Part shown: positions 8,697 through 16,542 of the stretch, in pieces | How the letters are laid out: the number at the start of each line of letters is the position of its first letter | How positions within the stretch are numbered: position 1 is the stretch's first letter | Assembly (NCBI GenBank): GCA_036397975.1 | Contig: DASWHW010000165.1 | Location: 1-44,088, forward strand | Source of the DNA: SZUA-287 sp036397975 | GTDB taxonomy: Bacteria; Bacteroidota; Ignavibacteria; UBA10030; UBA6906 | DNA length: 44,088 bases | Reading direction: 5' to 3' | Made by a program: the position numbers and the translations under genes | The notes under the pieces: generated by a model | What the model saw: only the letters and a program-made list of their open reading frames with translations | What the model was told of the DNA's origin: nothing | The model's database searches: none

Positions 8697-10137
8697 AAGA
8701 AAGCCAGAGCCAAGTACCATGGCAAATCATGCGAAAAAGTTACCCCCTCACCGCACGGTGGAGCTGGACGATGAACTCCTCCACGATATCAGGGAGCTTA
8801 TCCATGAGGATTCCCTTTCAATCGAGGAGGGCGAACGCACTACCTCCGCCGTTCATGGAGGACTACTCAACATCCTCGTCGACTTGCATGCAGCCGATAT
8901 CGCCGACCTGCTTGAAAATCTGGAAGAGGATGATCGACAGCATGTCTTTAGTTTGCTCACGCCGGACATTGCGAGTGAGGTACTCACCGAACTAGACGAA
9001 TCACTCCGAGAAACGCTGCTGGAGTCGATCAGCACGGAGGGGATCACCAGAATTGTCGGCGAACTGGAGTCGGATGATGCGGCGGATATAATCCAGGATC
9101 TTCGGGATGAAGTCGCCACGGAAGTCCTGGATAAGATTGAGGAGGAGGATGCCGCCAGCGTCCATCAACTCCTTCGCTATCCTGAAGACTCCGCCGGCGG
9201 GATAATGGCAACAGAGGTGCTGACAACATTCACGAACGACACGGTCAAAGGAGCCATTCGCAAGACACGGCAGTTTGTGAAGGAGGGAATCCTTCCCCAC
9301 AATATCTATGTAACCGATTCCGATGGAGCACTGAAGGGATTCCTTCCCGTCGGCCAACTCATCCTCCTCGGTCCGGGACGACACATGGGGAAAGTAATGA
9401 ATACGGAGGTCATCACTGTTCCTGCAGAGATGGATCAGGAAGAGGTCGCAAACATCATACGAAAGTATGATCTTGTTTCCGTTCCGGTGGTCAATAAGGA
9501 GGGGAAGTTGATCGGTCGCATCACCGTGGATGATATTATGGATGTCGTCCAGGAAGAAGCGGAAGAAGATATTGAACGGATGGCGGGTCTTACCGGAACG
9601 GAAGAGCTTGCGACTTCCGTGTTTGGCATCTCTCGCATTCGACTTCCCTGGCTCCTGCTTGGATTTTGCGGGGAGATTCTTTCAGCGATGGTTCTCAAGA
9701 ACTTCCAGGCTTCGATTGAAGAAATTATCGCGGCAGCATTTTTTATCCCCATCATCATGGCCATGGGTGGCAATGCCGGGATTCAATCCTCCGCCATCGT
9801 TGTTCGCGGGCTTGCCACCGGCGACGTGCGGCTCGGCGGAACGTCCAAACGGATCAGCAAAGAATTTTCCATTGCGATGGTGAACGGTGCTGTGTTGAGC
9901 CTCCTGGTCTTCGCTGTTTCTTATATCTGGTTTGGCGACCTCCGTTTCGGCATAACGGTGGGACTCGCACTGATGGTAGTCGTGTTGAACGCAACCGTTG
10001 TTGGTGCCTCCATCCCTCTTATGTTGGAACGTCTGAAGATCGATCCTGCCATTGCCACCGGACCATTCATTACCACCACGAATGATGCACTTGGACTCCT
10101 CATCTATTTTGGCATCATGAGTCTGGTGTATGCATAG
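8689..10137 (+). CDS. mgtE: Magnesium transporter MgtE
   Basis: A 482-residue MgtE-type Mg2+ channel of the inner membrane. The order is: MgtE N-domain of helical superhelix repeats (about 20-145, with LENLEEDDRQHVFSLL-like repeats), two CBS domains (about 150-275, with EDSAGGIMATEVLT and RITVDDIMDVV), and five C-terminal membrane helices (about 305-480) including PIIMAMGGNAGIQSS, which lines the pore, and GPFITTTNDALGLLIYF. The frame is open from 8665, but I choose the ATG at 8689, which overlaps the rsmA stop and would allow coupling; an ATG at 8719 is an alternative. No Mg2+ riboswitch leader is possible at this position; gating by the cytoplasmic Mg2+ sensor domains is known for the family. 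Confidence 0.95.
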   Translation: MAKRKPEPSTMANHAKKLPPHRTVELDDELLHDIRELIHEDSLSIEEGERTTSAVHGGLLNILVDLHAADIADLLENLEEDDRQHVFSLLTPDIASEVLTELDESLRETLLESISTEGITRIVGELESDDAADIIQDLRDEVATEVLDKIEEEDAASVHQLLRYPEDSAGGIMATEVLTTFTNDTVKGAIRKTRQFVKEGILPHNIYVTDSDGALKGFLPVGQLILLGPGRHMGKVMNTEVITVPAEMDQEEVANIIRKYDLVSVPVVNKEGKLIGRITVDDIMDVVQEEAEEDIERMAGLTGTEELATSVFGISRIRLPWLLLGFCGEILSAMVLKNFQASIEEIIAAAFFIPIIMAMGGNAGIQSSAIVVRGLATGDVRLGGTSKRISKEFSIAMVNGAVLSLLVFAVSYIWFGDLRFGITVGLALMVVVLNATVVGASIPLMLERLKIDPAIATGPFITTTNDALGLLIYFGIMSLVYA

Positions 10138-10170
10138 GCTCCTGATCACTCCTTCATACCGCGGGAAACT

Positions 10171-11127
10171 ATGAATTCCATTCGCGATTTGACGCGTGAC
10201 ATGCACGCGGCGGATATCCTCATCATTTTGTTCGGTTGTCTTCTCACGATCATCAACATCGCGTTTGCTTCGCGCATCCCAAACTGGGGACTCCTCATTG
10301 GCATTAACCTCGGAACGGCAATTCTTATCGTGGCACTGGCCGTCACCAGACATCGCACAGGCTCGAAATTTCTTGGATATATCCACGACTGGTATCATGG
10401 ACCGCTGGTCTTTTTTACGTTCAAAGAACTGTATTACATGATCAAGCCGATCCATTTTGGGAAAGACTATGACGATTGGCTCATCGCGGCAGATCACTGG
10501 CTGTTCGGCGTCCATCCCACACAATGGATCTACCAATTTCACCATCCGGTACTCACCGAACTGCTGCAGATTGCCTATACCTCGTTTTATTTCTTGTTCC
10601 TCATTGTGGGATATGAGTTCTACCGTAAAGGCCAGATGGATTTGTTTCTTTACTTCATGTTTACCTGCATCTACGGTTTCTTTCTCTCGTATCTTGGATA
10701 TTTTCTCTTTCCGGCTATCGGTCCCAGATTTACGCTCCATGACTTTTCAATGATCGACACCAACCTGCCCGGTTTGTGGCTCACTCCCCTCTTCCGTGCT
10801 TTCGTGAACCTCGGTGAATCGATTCCCATGGGGGTACCGAACGTGGTTTCGATGGCGGCATCACAACGAGATGTGTTTCCCAGCGGTCATACCATGATGA
10901 CGCTCGTCTTGATGTACCTCGCCGCGCACTGGAAGGTACGCTCGCGCTATGTGATGTATACCGTGGGAACGATGCTGATCATTGCAACCGTCTACCAGCG
11001 GTATCACTATGTTATCGACCTCGTTGCCGGGGCTGTCTTCATGTTTATCTGCGTCAGGACGTCGTGGCCGTTATACAAGTTCCTGAAAATCCGTTTTCAA
11101 ACAGTCGAGCTGAAGTACTACCAGTAG
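10171..11127 (+). CDS. PAP2-superfamily membrane phosphatase, Aur1/inositolphosphoryl-ceramide-synthase-like
   Basis: A 318-residue integral membrane protein with about six helices. It has the PAP2_3/Aur1-type signatures: YLGYFLFPAIGPRF (about 174-187), FPSGHT (236-241) and YQRYHYVIDLVAG (275-287), so the catalytic His (240 and 279) and Asp 283 are present. Family members hydrolyse or transfer lipid phosphates at the outer face of the membrane, for example undecaprenyl or phosphatidyl head groups; the substrate here is unknown. The ATG at 10171 follows GCGGGAAACT with acceptable spacing. It starts 33 nt after mgtE and is probably read through from it. Confidence 0.85.
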   Translation: MNSIRDLTRDMHAADILIILFGCLLTIINIAFASRIPNWGLLIGINLGTAILIVALAVTRHRTGSKFLGYIHDWYHGPLVFFTFKELYYMIKPIHFGKDYDDWLIAADHWLFGVHPTQWIYQFHHPVLTELLQIAYTSFYFLFLIVGYEFYRKGQMDLFLYFMFTCIYGFFLSYLGYFLFPAIGPRFTLHDFSMIDTNLPGLWLTPLFRAFVNLGESIPMGVPNVVSMAASQRDVFPSGHTMMTLVLMYLAAHWKVRSRYVMYTVGTMLIIATVYQRYHYVIDLVAGAVFMFICVRTSWPLYKFLKIRFQTVELKYYQ

Positions 11128-11136
11128 AAAGAGGCC

Positions 11137-11164
11137 TTGAGTTTGCTTCAGAATTGTCTATCTT
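11137..11164 (+). promoter_or_regulatory. Candidate promoter before the small gene at 11209
   Basis: TTGAGT at 11137-11142, a 16-nt spacer and TATCTT at 11159-11164, 45 nt upstream of the next ATG. Confidence 0.35.
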
Positions 11165-11208
11165 AGCAGCATGCGTCGGCGATGCGTCCGACTCCGTCGA
11201 GGTTCCCC

Positions 11209-11460
11209 ATGAAAATTGATCCACGTCTCTATAGTCGCGCTGTCGATTGCTTGCTGCGGCCCGATAATTCCATTTCTCTAAAGAAGATCCAACAACAACT
11301 CAGGACTGACCCAAATTTTCTTTCGTATCATTCCGGCAGTATTTCCCTTGAAGTGATTCACCTCTTGATGAAAGATCCCGGTACCTGGAACGTTCCGTAC
11401 GATCCCAATCTCATAACGAAAATCCTCCGCGACGCTCTTTCCCGTTTAGACGATCTGTAA
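11209..11460 (+). CDS. Small conserved-looking protein of unknown function
   Basis: An 83-residue protein beginning MKIDPRLYSRAVDCLL. I do not recognise a family. It is predicted to be mostly alpha-helical and soluble, with a conserved-looking middle (ISLKKIQQQLRTDPNFLSYH) and no signal peptide or membrane segment. The frame is open from 11182, but the ATG at 11209 has GAGG at good distance and is preferred. It ends 8 nt before the -35 of the metal-regulated promoter, so it is a separate unit and not part of the arsR-ATPase operon unless read through. Confidence 0.6.
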   Translation: MKIDPRLYSRAVDCLLRPDNSISLKKIQQQLRTDPNFLSYHSGSISLEVIHLLMKDPGTWNVPYDPNLITKILRDALSRLDDL

Positions 11461-11467
11461 TCTCCTC

Positions 11468-11496
11468 TTGACATCTTGAAGAAATTCCTTTATCAT
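11468..11496 (+). promoter_or_regulatory. Strong promoter of the metal-efflux operon
   Basis: TTGACA at 11468-11473 (perfect -35), a 17-nt spacer and TATCAT at 11491-11496. The operator palindrome begins on the next base, covering the predicted transcription start near 11503. Confidence 0.75.
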
Positions 11497-11512
11497 TTGA
11501 GCAATTGTTCAA
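11497..11512 (+). promoter_or_regulatory. ArsR/SmtB-type operator
   Basis: TTGAGCAATTGTTCAA is a near-perfect palindrome (one mismatch) built around TGAGCA/TGTTCA. It closely resembles the TGAACA-TGTTCA half-sites bound by SmtB, CzrA and related repressors. It abuts the -10 box, so a bound repressor would block RNA polymerase; metal binding would release it (known for the family, inferred here). Confidence 0.72.
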
Positions 11513-11529
11513 CTGTTTCAGAGAGTCTT

Positions 11530-11865
11530 ATGGAACGCATTCTTGATAAAGGCAAGGTGTCCGCTGCTTCAAAGGCGATTCACGACACGGACATCCTCAT
11601 CGGACTTAGTGAAACCTTCAAAGTGCTTGGTGACATTACCCGCTTGAAAATCTGCCTTGCCCTTTCTAGGCAGGAGTTGTGCGTCAGTGACATTGCGTCT
11701 CTGGTGCACCTTACCGACTCGGCGGTCTCACATCAACTGCGGATGATGAAGACAATGCGACTCGTGAAATACCGCAAAGAAGGAAAGATGACTTATTACA
11801 TGTTGGACGATCACCACATCGAGGAGTTGATGAGTCTCGGTGTCAAACACGTTAAGGAGGATTGA
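11530..11865 (+). CDS. ArsR/SmtB-family metal-responsive repressor
   Basis: A 111-residue winged-helix repressor. The recognition-helix region reads ELCVSDIASLVHLTDSAVSHQLRMMKTMRLVKYRKEGK, typical of SmtB/CzrA/CadC. The segment ELCVSDIA matches the alpha-3 ELCVCDL-type site but with only one Cys. The C-terminal DDHHIEELMSLGVKHVKED carries the D-x-H and H-x3-E type ligands of the alpha-5 zinc site. It therefore probably senses Zn2+ (or Cd/Co) through alpha-5. The frame is open from 11476, but that would start inside the promoter; ATG 11530, after AGAGAG, is correct. It is followed 12 nt later by the efflux ATPase it should control. Confidence 0.9.
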   Translation: MERILDKGKVSAASKAIHDTDILIGLSETFKVLGDITRLKICLALSRQELCVSDIASLVHLTDSAVSHQLRMMKTMRLVKYRKEGKMTYYMLDDHHIEELMSLGVKHVKED

Positions 11866-11877
11866 GGAAACAGCTCC

Positions 11878-13995
11878 ATGTCCACTTCAAGAAAAAGTAC
11901 ATACTACGTATCTGGAATCTGCTGTTCCACCGAGGAGGCGGTGATGAAGAAGAAGCTTGATGCAACCATCGGTATGGATTCTTATTCATTCAATCCAGTG
12001 ACATCGGAATTAAGCGTCAACCCTGGAGTTACCAGCAAAGAAATCACTCGACTTCTCGACGCGGTTGGTTTTTCCGTTCGATCGAAACTGGAACTTGAAC
12101 AGCCCGAGCCATTTTGGGAACGACACCGGGAAGGAATTCTGACCACAATTGGAGCGGCCTTCCTTGTCGTTGGCCTCGCGCTTGATGGTTCTCAAGACAC
12201 CGGTGCACCGATAGAAGTCTTCTTTGCAGTGGCGATGCTCGTAACTGGGCTGCGCGTGTTTCTTCGTGCCTGGAAATCGCTCCGCATATTCGCATTCGAC
12301 ATGAATGTCCTCATGTCCATCGCTGCACTTGGAGCCGTTGCGATTGGCCGATGGGAGGAAGGCGCTGCAGTTATGGTGCTCTTCTCCGTCTCGCTGATGC
12401 TTGAATCATACAGCGCTGGGCGAACCCGGCGGGCTGTTCAATCACTATTGCACCTGTCTCCCGAAAACGCATCCGTGTTGCGTAATGGCGAAGAACTTCT
12501 CCTCTCCGCAAAGGATGTTCATCCCGATGATCTCCTGATAGTGCGGCCGGGTGAACGGATACCTCTCGATGGAGTTGTTGTTGAAGGTGAATCATACATC
12601 GATCAATCGTTGATTACGGGAGAATCGACGCCCATCCGAAAAAAACCGGGTGCCGAGGTCTTTGCCGGGTCAATCAATCGGAATGGATCGCTCAGAATCC
12701 GTGTGACTCGCGACTTTGAGGATTCGACGGTTTCTCGCATGATCCACCTGGTGGAAGACGCACAGAAGTCGAGAGCGCCGATTCAGGGTTTCGTTGATGG
12801 ATTTGCACGAATATACACCCCCTCGGTGCTTATCCTTGCAATAATCATCTCCGTCGTTCCCCCTCTTTTGTTGCACGAACCGTTCTGGGAATGGTTCTAC
12901 CGGGCGCTTGTCCTCCTGGTGATTGCGTGTCCCTGCGCTTTGGTTATTTCTACTCCGGTTACCTTGGTGAGCGCCTTGACCAATGCCGCGCGCAGGGGAA
13001 TACTCATCAAAGGCGGAAACCACATCGAGACCCTGAGCAAGGTTCGGGCACTCGCCTTTGACAAAACAGGGACACTCACTGAAGGCAAACATGTGGTAAC
13101 GGATATTTTCCCGCTTTATGATGGCAACCCACTGGAAGTAATTGGAATCGCCGCAGCGATGGAGGCCCATTCAGAGCATCACCTTGCGTCTGCGATTGTT
13201 GCTCAAGCAGCTCAACGGAATGTCGCATACGAGCAGTTCCGCGTCGAGGAATTTGAGGCAATCCCCGGCAAAGGCATTCAAGCGGTTGTTAACAAGCGCA
13301 AGTACCAGATTGGCAGCCATGATCTCTTTCACGACAACGGACGATGTTCCGATGAGCTTGAGCATAGTCTCGACAGGCTTTCGACCGAAGGAAAAAATTC
13401 CATTGTCCTTTTTGACAACGGGCGACCCCTCGGGATCATTGCGCTTCAGGATTCAGTACGAGCGCAGAGCAAACGCACCATTGAGCAACTTCAGGAGACG
13501 GGTCTAAGCCACATCGAATTGCTCTCAGGCGATAATGATCGCATCTCTTCGATGATCGGGGAAGCGGTTGGAATCAAGAATGTGCGCTCTCAACTCTTGC
13601 CGGAACAAAAGGTATCGCGCATGCACGAACTGCAAGAATCATTTGGGTATACTGCGATGGTTGGCGATGGAGTGAATGACGCACCCGTGCTTGCGGCATC
13701 CTCCGTCGGGATTGCTATGGGAGTAACTGGAAGCGATGCCGCTCTTGAGTCCGCCGACGTGGTTCTCATGTCGAACGATATTAGCAAGTTGCCGCATCTA
13801 TTCTCGCTGAGCAAGAAGGCGATCAGGATCATCAAACAGAACATCGGCCTCGCCCTTGGGTTGAAGTTTGTGTTTCTGCTTCTCAGTATTTCGGGGTGGG
13901 CAACACTATGGATGGCTGTACTTGCAGATGATGGAGCCGCCCTTCTTGTTATTCTCAACGGATTGCGCCTTCTCCAATTCGACAACATAGAATGA
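11878..13995 (+). CDS. Zn2+/Cd2+-type P1B-ATPase (ZntA/CadA family)
   Basis: A 705-residue heavy-metal efflux pump of the inner membrane. An N-terminal HMA-like domain (1-75) has GICCSTEE in place of the usual GMxCxxC, matching the CCxxE metal site of Zn-ATPases. The core has TGES (247-250), CPC (351-353) in the sixth helix, the phosphorylated Asp 395 in DKTGT, GDGVND (596-601), and ADDGAALLV (683-691), whose Asp is the zinc-ATPase transport residue in the last helices. The nucleotide-domain SEHPLA motif reads SEHHLA (His 434-His 435). GAGGAAA precedes the ATG. It is second in the operon behind the ArsR repressor and overlaps the next small gene. Confidence 0.94.
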   Translation: MSTSRKSTYYVSGICCSTEEAVMKKKLDATIGMDSYSFNPVTSELSVNPGVTSKEITRLLDAVGFSVRSKLELEQPEPFWERHREGILTTIGAAFLVVGLALDGSQDTGAPIEVFFAVAMLVTGLRVFLRAWKSLRIFAFDMNVLMSIAALGAVAIGRWEEGAAVMVLFSVSLMLESYSAGRTRRAVQSLLHLSPENASVLRNGEELLLSAKDVHPDDLLIVRPGERIPLDGVVVEGESYIDQSLITGESTPIRKKPGAEVFAGSINRNGSLRIRVTRDFEDSTVSRMIHLVEDAQKSRAPIQGFVDGFARIYTPSVLILAIIISVVPPLLLHEPFWEWFYRALVLLVIACPCALVISTPVTLVSALTNAARRGILIKGGNHIETLSKVRALAFDKTGTLTEGKHVVTDIFPLYDGNPLEVIGIAAAMEAHSEHHLASAIVAQAAQRNVAYEQFRVEEFEAIPGKGIQAVVNKRKYQIGSHDLFHDNGRCSDELEHSLDRLSTEGKNSIVLFDNGRPLGIIALQDSVRAQSKRTIEQLQETGLSHIELLSGDNDRISSMIGEAVGIKNVRSQLLPEQKVSRMHELQESFGYTAMVGDGVNDAPVLAASSVGIAMGVTGSDAALESADVVLMSNDISKLPHLFSLSKKAIRIIKQNIGLALGLKFVFLLLSISGWATLWMAVLADDGAALLVILNGLRLLQFDNIE

Positions 13996-14300
13996 AATCA
14001 GGCAAACGACAATCTCCAAAGGACATCCTGGCGTCACACCGTTTCGCAAAGGACGAGAATCTCATCCGGAGTAAACTCCAGCGATGGATTGTCCATACCC
14101 GTGATGTTGCGAACGGGAAAGATTTCCTCTTTTCCGGCCCCGAAAGTCAGATCCGCAGCCGTCTGAAATCTCTTATCGCTGAGGAAAAGATGAGGTCTTC
14201 CGATCTTACCTTGACCTACGTCCATCTTGACGAGTATGTTCTCCTGAGGATTACCGGGCCACCATCTTCGCAATCCACGATTGATAAGTACTTTGAGTGA
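13992..14300 (+). CDS. Small unknown protein coupled to the metal ATPase
   Basis: A 102-residue protein with no family I recognise. Its ATG overlaps the ATPase stop (ATGA), and no independent Shine-Dalgarno is seen, so it is probably made by coupled translation. It is soluble-looking: a basic N-terminus, a helical middle (FSGPESQIRSRLKSLIAEE) and a beta-like end (LTLTYVHLDEYVLLRITG). It contains no cysteine and only a few scattered histidines, so it is not an obvious metal chaperone. The position suggests a role linked to zinc/cadmium efflux or its control, but there is no direct evidence. Confidence 0.65.
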   Translation: MKSGKRQSPKDILASHRFAKDENLIRSKLQRWIVHTRDVANGKDFLFSGPESQIRSRLKSLIAEEKMRSSDLTLTYVHLDEYVLLRITGPPSSQSTIDKYFE

Positions 14301-14322
14301 CAGTGTGAGACCACTTTTTGCG

Positions 14323-14351
14323 TTGACTTTCAGAAGGGAAATCTGTATTTT
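14323..14351 (+). promoter_or_regulatory. Promoter of rplU-rpmA
   Basis: TTGACT at 14323-14328, a 17-nt spacer and TATTTT at 14346-14351. Predicted start near 14358 gives a leader of about 57 nt before rplU. Confidence 0.6.
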
Positions 14352-14414
14352 TAGTGCCCGTTTTGAACTAGCCATGGTGCTTCTGTCTTAATTGAATGAT
14401 GTGAGGATACGTTG

Positions 14415-14723
14415 ATGTTTGCAGTGGTCGAAATTGCCGGAGTACAATACAAGGTCGTCAAAGACGATACAATTAAGGTCCCGAAGTTGGATGAGAAGCC
14501 GGGCGCCAAGGTTAAATTTGATAAGATCCTGCTTGTCGGTGACGAAAAGGGAACGAAGATCGGTCAGCCGCTCGTGAAAGGCGTGACGATTGAAGGAAGC
14601 GTCATTGATCATGCGAAGGCAGACAAGGTCATGGTATTCAAAAAGAAACGCCGGAAGGGATACCGTGTGAAGCGAGGCCATCGGCAGGATTTCACGCAGG
14701 TTCAAATAACGAAAATTGGATAG
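14415..14723 (+). CDS. rplU: 50S ribosomal protein bL21
   Basis: A 102-residue bL21, a 23S rRNA-binding protein of the large subunit. It matches the family over its length: FAVVEIAGVQYKV at the start, DKILLVGDEKGTKIG in the middle, and the rRNA-contacting basic tail KKKRRKGYRVKRGHRQDFTQV. The usual family opening is MYAIIxxGGKQYKV; here GGKQ is replaced by AGVQ. The frame opens with a TTG at 14412, but ATG 14415 behind GTGAGG is the better start. It is followed 12 nt later by rpmA, the standard order. Confidence 0.97.
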   Translation: MFAVVEIAGVQYKVVKDDTIKVPKLDEKPGAKVKFDKILLVGDEKGTKIGQPLVKGVTIEGSVIDHAKADKVMVFKKKRRKGYRVKRGHRQDFTQVQITKIG

Positions 14724-14735
14724 CAGGAAGTAGTT

Positions 14736-14993
14736 ATGGCACACAAGAAAGGTGTTGGAAGTTCCCGAAACGGTCGCGATAGCAACGCGCAACGTTTGGG
14801 TGTGAAGCGATTTGGAGGCGAGCTTGTCTCTGCCGGAAGCATACTCGTACGCCAGCGAGGGACAAGGTTTGAACCCGGCACAAACGTTGGTATCGGCGGA
14901 GACGATACCCTCTTTGCAAAAATTGAAGGTATTGTCAATTTCAAAAAGTATAGCAAGGCACGGAAGGTTGTGAGCGTCCTCCCGAAGGCCTAA
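14736..14993 (+). CDS. rpmA: 50S ribosomal protein bL27
   Basis: An 85-residue bL27, whose N-terminal arm reaches the peptidyl-transferase centre. It begins directly with MAHKKGVGSSRNGRDSNAQR, so there is no Firmicutes-type cleaved N-terminal extension. The conserved GVKRFGGELVSAGSILVRQRG follows, then GDDTLFAKIEGIV. AGGAAG upstream serves as ribosome binding site. It is the last gene of the unit; a strong terminator begins 33 nt downstream. Confidence 0.98.
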   Translation: MAHKKGVGSSRNGRDSNAQRLGVKRFGGELVSAGSILVRQRGTRFEPGTNVGIGGDDTLFAKIEGIVNFKKYSKARKVVSVLPKA

Positions 14994-15025
14994 GCACAAC
15001 CACTCTTCGATCCTTTAGATGTAGA

Positions 15026-15056
15026 AGTCCTGTCGTGTATCTGACAGGACTTTTTT
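15026..15056 (+). terminator. Intrinsic terminator after rpmA
   Basis: Perfect 9-bp stem AGTCCTGTC / GACAGGACT with an 8-nt loop, followed by a run of T. It ends the rplU-rpmA transcript. Confidence 0.92.
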
Positions 15057-15131
15057 GTTCGCCAACCTCCCATTTCGATACTGTTCATAACGCTCGAATC
15101 AGTCACTACTCAGAAACAGATGGAGATCAAA

Positions 15132-16055
15132 ATGAAGATTACAGTCATCGGCGCCGGCAATGTGGGCGCAACAACTGCACAACGCATCGTTGATAAGCAG
15201 CTCGCCAACGAACTCGTCCTGGTTGATATCGTTGAAGGAGTTCCGCAGGGGAAAGCCCTTGATATGTATGAGGCCACCCCGGTTGAGAAGACCGATGTGA
15301 AGGTGATCGGTACCAATGGATACGATGAGACCGCGAATTCCGACATCGTGGTGATCACCGCCGGGATCGCCCGGAAACCAGGTATGAGTCGGGATGACCT
15401 GGTCAATACCAACAAAGAAATCGTCAAGTCCTGCACGGCCTCTGTCGTCACAAAATCGCCTCGCTCCATTATCATTGTTGTCTCCAATCCGCTGGATGTC
15501 ATGACCTACGTTGCCATGAAGACCAGCGGCTTCGAACGACACCGGGTGGTCGGGATGGCCGGTATTCTCGACACTGCGCGGTTCCGCTCATTCATCGCGA
15601 TGGAACTGAACGTCTCTGTTGAAGACGTGCAGGCTTTTGTTCTGGGTGGGCACGGGGACTCCATGGTCCCTCTCGCAAGATATTCCACCGTAGCAGGTAT
15701 TCCTATCACAGAATTGCTGAGCCAGTCAACCATCGACCGGTTGGTAAAGCGGGCACGCGAGGGAGGAATCGAGATTGTGAATTTCTTGAAGACCGGAAGT
15801 GCGTATTACGCCCCCTCTGCGTCAGCAGTGCAGATGGTTGAATCGATCGTCAAGGACAAGAAGAGAATTCTCCCCTGCGCGGCGTACCTCCAGGGAGAGT
15901 ACGGAATCAAGGACACCTACGTTGGCGTTCCAGTAAAGCTTGGAAGAAAAGGGATCGAGGAGATTATTCAGATCAAGTTGAACGCGGATGAGCAAACCGC
16001 TCTTGAAAAGTCGGCGAACGAGGTGAAGGAACTGATAGGAAAACTGAAATTATAA
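15132..16055 (+). CDS. mdh: Malate dehydrogenase, LDH-like type
   Basis: A 307-residue NAD-dependent malate dehydrogenase of the citric acid cycle, interconverting malate and oxaloacetate. It has the Rossmann loop ITVIGAGNVGATTAQR, the acidic residue of LVDIVEG for NAD preference, the substrate-loop Arg in GIARKPGMSRDDL, VSNPLDVMTY, and the catalytic His in LGGHGDSMVPL. It resembles the LDH-like MDHs of green sulfur bacteria and relatives. The frame opens at ATG 15120, but ATG 15132 has GGAG six bases upstream and starts directly at MKITVIGAG, so it is preferred. It is monocistronic, with terminators on both sides. Confidence 0.96.
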   Translation: MKITVIGAGNVGATTAQRIVDKQLANELVLVDIVEGVPQGKALDMYEATPVEKTDVKVIGTNGYDETANSDIVVITAGIARKPGMSRDDLVNTNKEIVKSCTASVVTKSPRSIIIVVSNPLDVMTYVAMKTSGFERHRVVGMAGILDTARFRSFIAMELNVSVEDVQAFVLGGHGDSMVPLARYSTVAGIPITELLSQSTIDRLVKRAREGGIEIVNFLKTGSAYYAPSASAVQMVESIVKDKKRILPCAAYLQGEYGIKDTYVGVPVKLGRKGIEEIIQIKLNADEQTALEKSANEVKELIGKLKL

Positions 16056-16069
16056 TCGTTGGCCTTCAG

Positions 16070-16100
16070 TGGAGCCGCCTCGGGCGGCTCCATTGCTTTT
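16070..16100 (+). terminator. Terminator after mdh
   Basis: A 10-bp GC-rich stem (TGGAGCCGCC / GGCGGCTCCA) with a 3-nt loop, followed by TTGCTTTT. It separates mdh from the convergent minus-strand gene. The T tract is interrupted, so efficiency is uncertain. Confidence 0.75.
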
Positions 16101-16527
16101 AGCCTTTTCGGTCCAGGCTCATCGACAATTCCACGCGCGTACCGTCCGCATCCATACTAACCTCCACCTTATCCATCAGACTTCGCATCAAGAATACTCC
16201 CCTGCCGTTCGTCAGCATGAGGTTCTCCTCCTGAAGCGGATTGCGCAGGGATGCGGGGTTGAATCCCTTTCCCTGATCCCGCACAACGATGAGAAGTTCC
16301 CCCGATTGCACCTCGCTCCGTATCGTCACGTTTTTCTTGGGATCCTGTTTATTCCCATGGACGATTGCATTGTTGACAGCTTCGGTCACCGCCACCATCA
16401 GTTTGTTCATTTGTTCATCATCGAGGCCAAGGGCATCGACGATTTTCTTCAGGAAGGGTTCCACCTTGGTGATAGAGGTGGGCTTACTCGGAAGGGTGAG
16501 ATTGAAGCTGTTGGACTTGGGAGGCAC
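16099..16527 (-). CDS. RsbW-like serine/threonine kinase (anti-sigma-factor ATPase)
   Basis: A 142-residue GHKL ATPase domain standing alone, as in RsbW/SpoIIAB. The N box reads TEAVNNAIVHGNK, the G1 box VVRDQGKGFNP, and the G2 region NGRGVFLMRSLMD. Members phosphorylate an anti-anti-sigma (STAS) protein and may bind a sigma factor; neither partner is in the window. The start is a GTG at 16527 behind AAAGGA. It begins 15 nt after the outer-membrane protein gene, so it is probably the last gene of that operon. Confidence 0.85.
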   Translation of the reverse strand: MPPKSNSFNLTLPSKPTSITKVEPFLKKIVDALGLDDEQMNKLMVAVTEAVNNAIVHGNKQDPKKNVTIRSEVQSGELLIVVRDQGKGFNPASLRNPLQEENLMLTNGRGVFLMRSLMDKVEVSMDADGTRVELSMSLDRKG

Positions 16528-16542
16528 GTCAAAGATCCTTTG

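Noticed and set aside
11476..11529. Longer N-terminus for the ArsR repressor
   Set aside because: The start would lie between the -35 and -10 of its own promoter.
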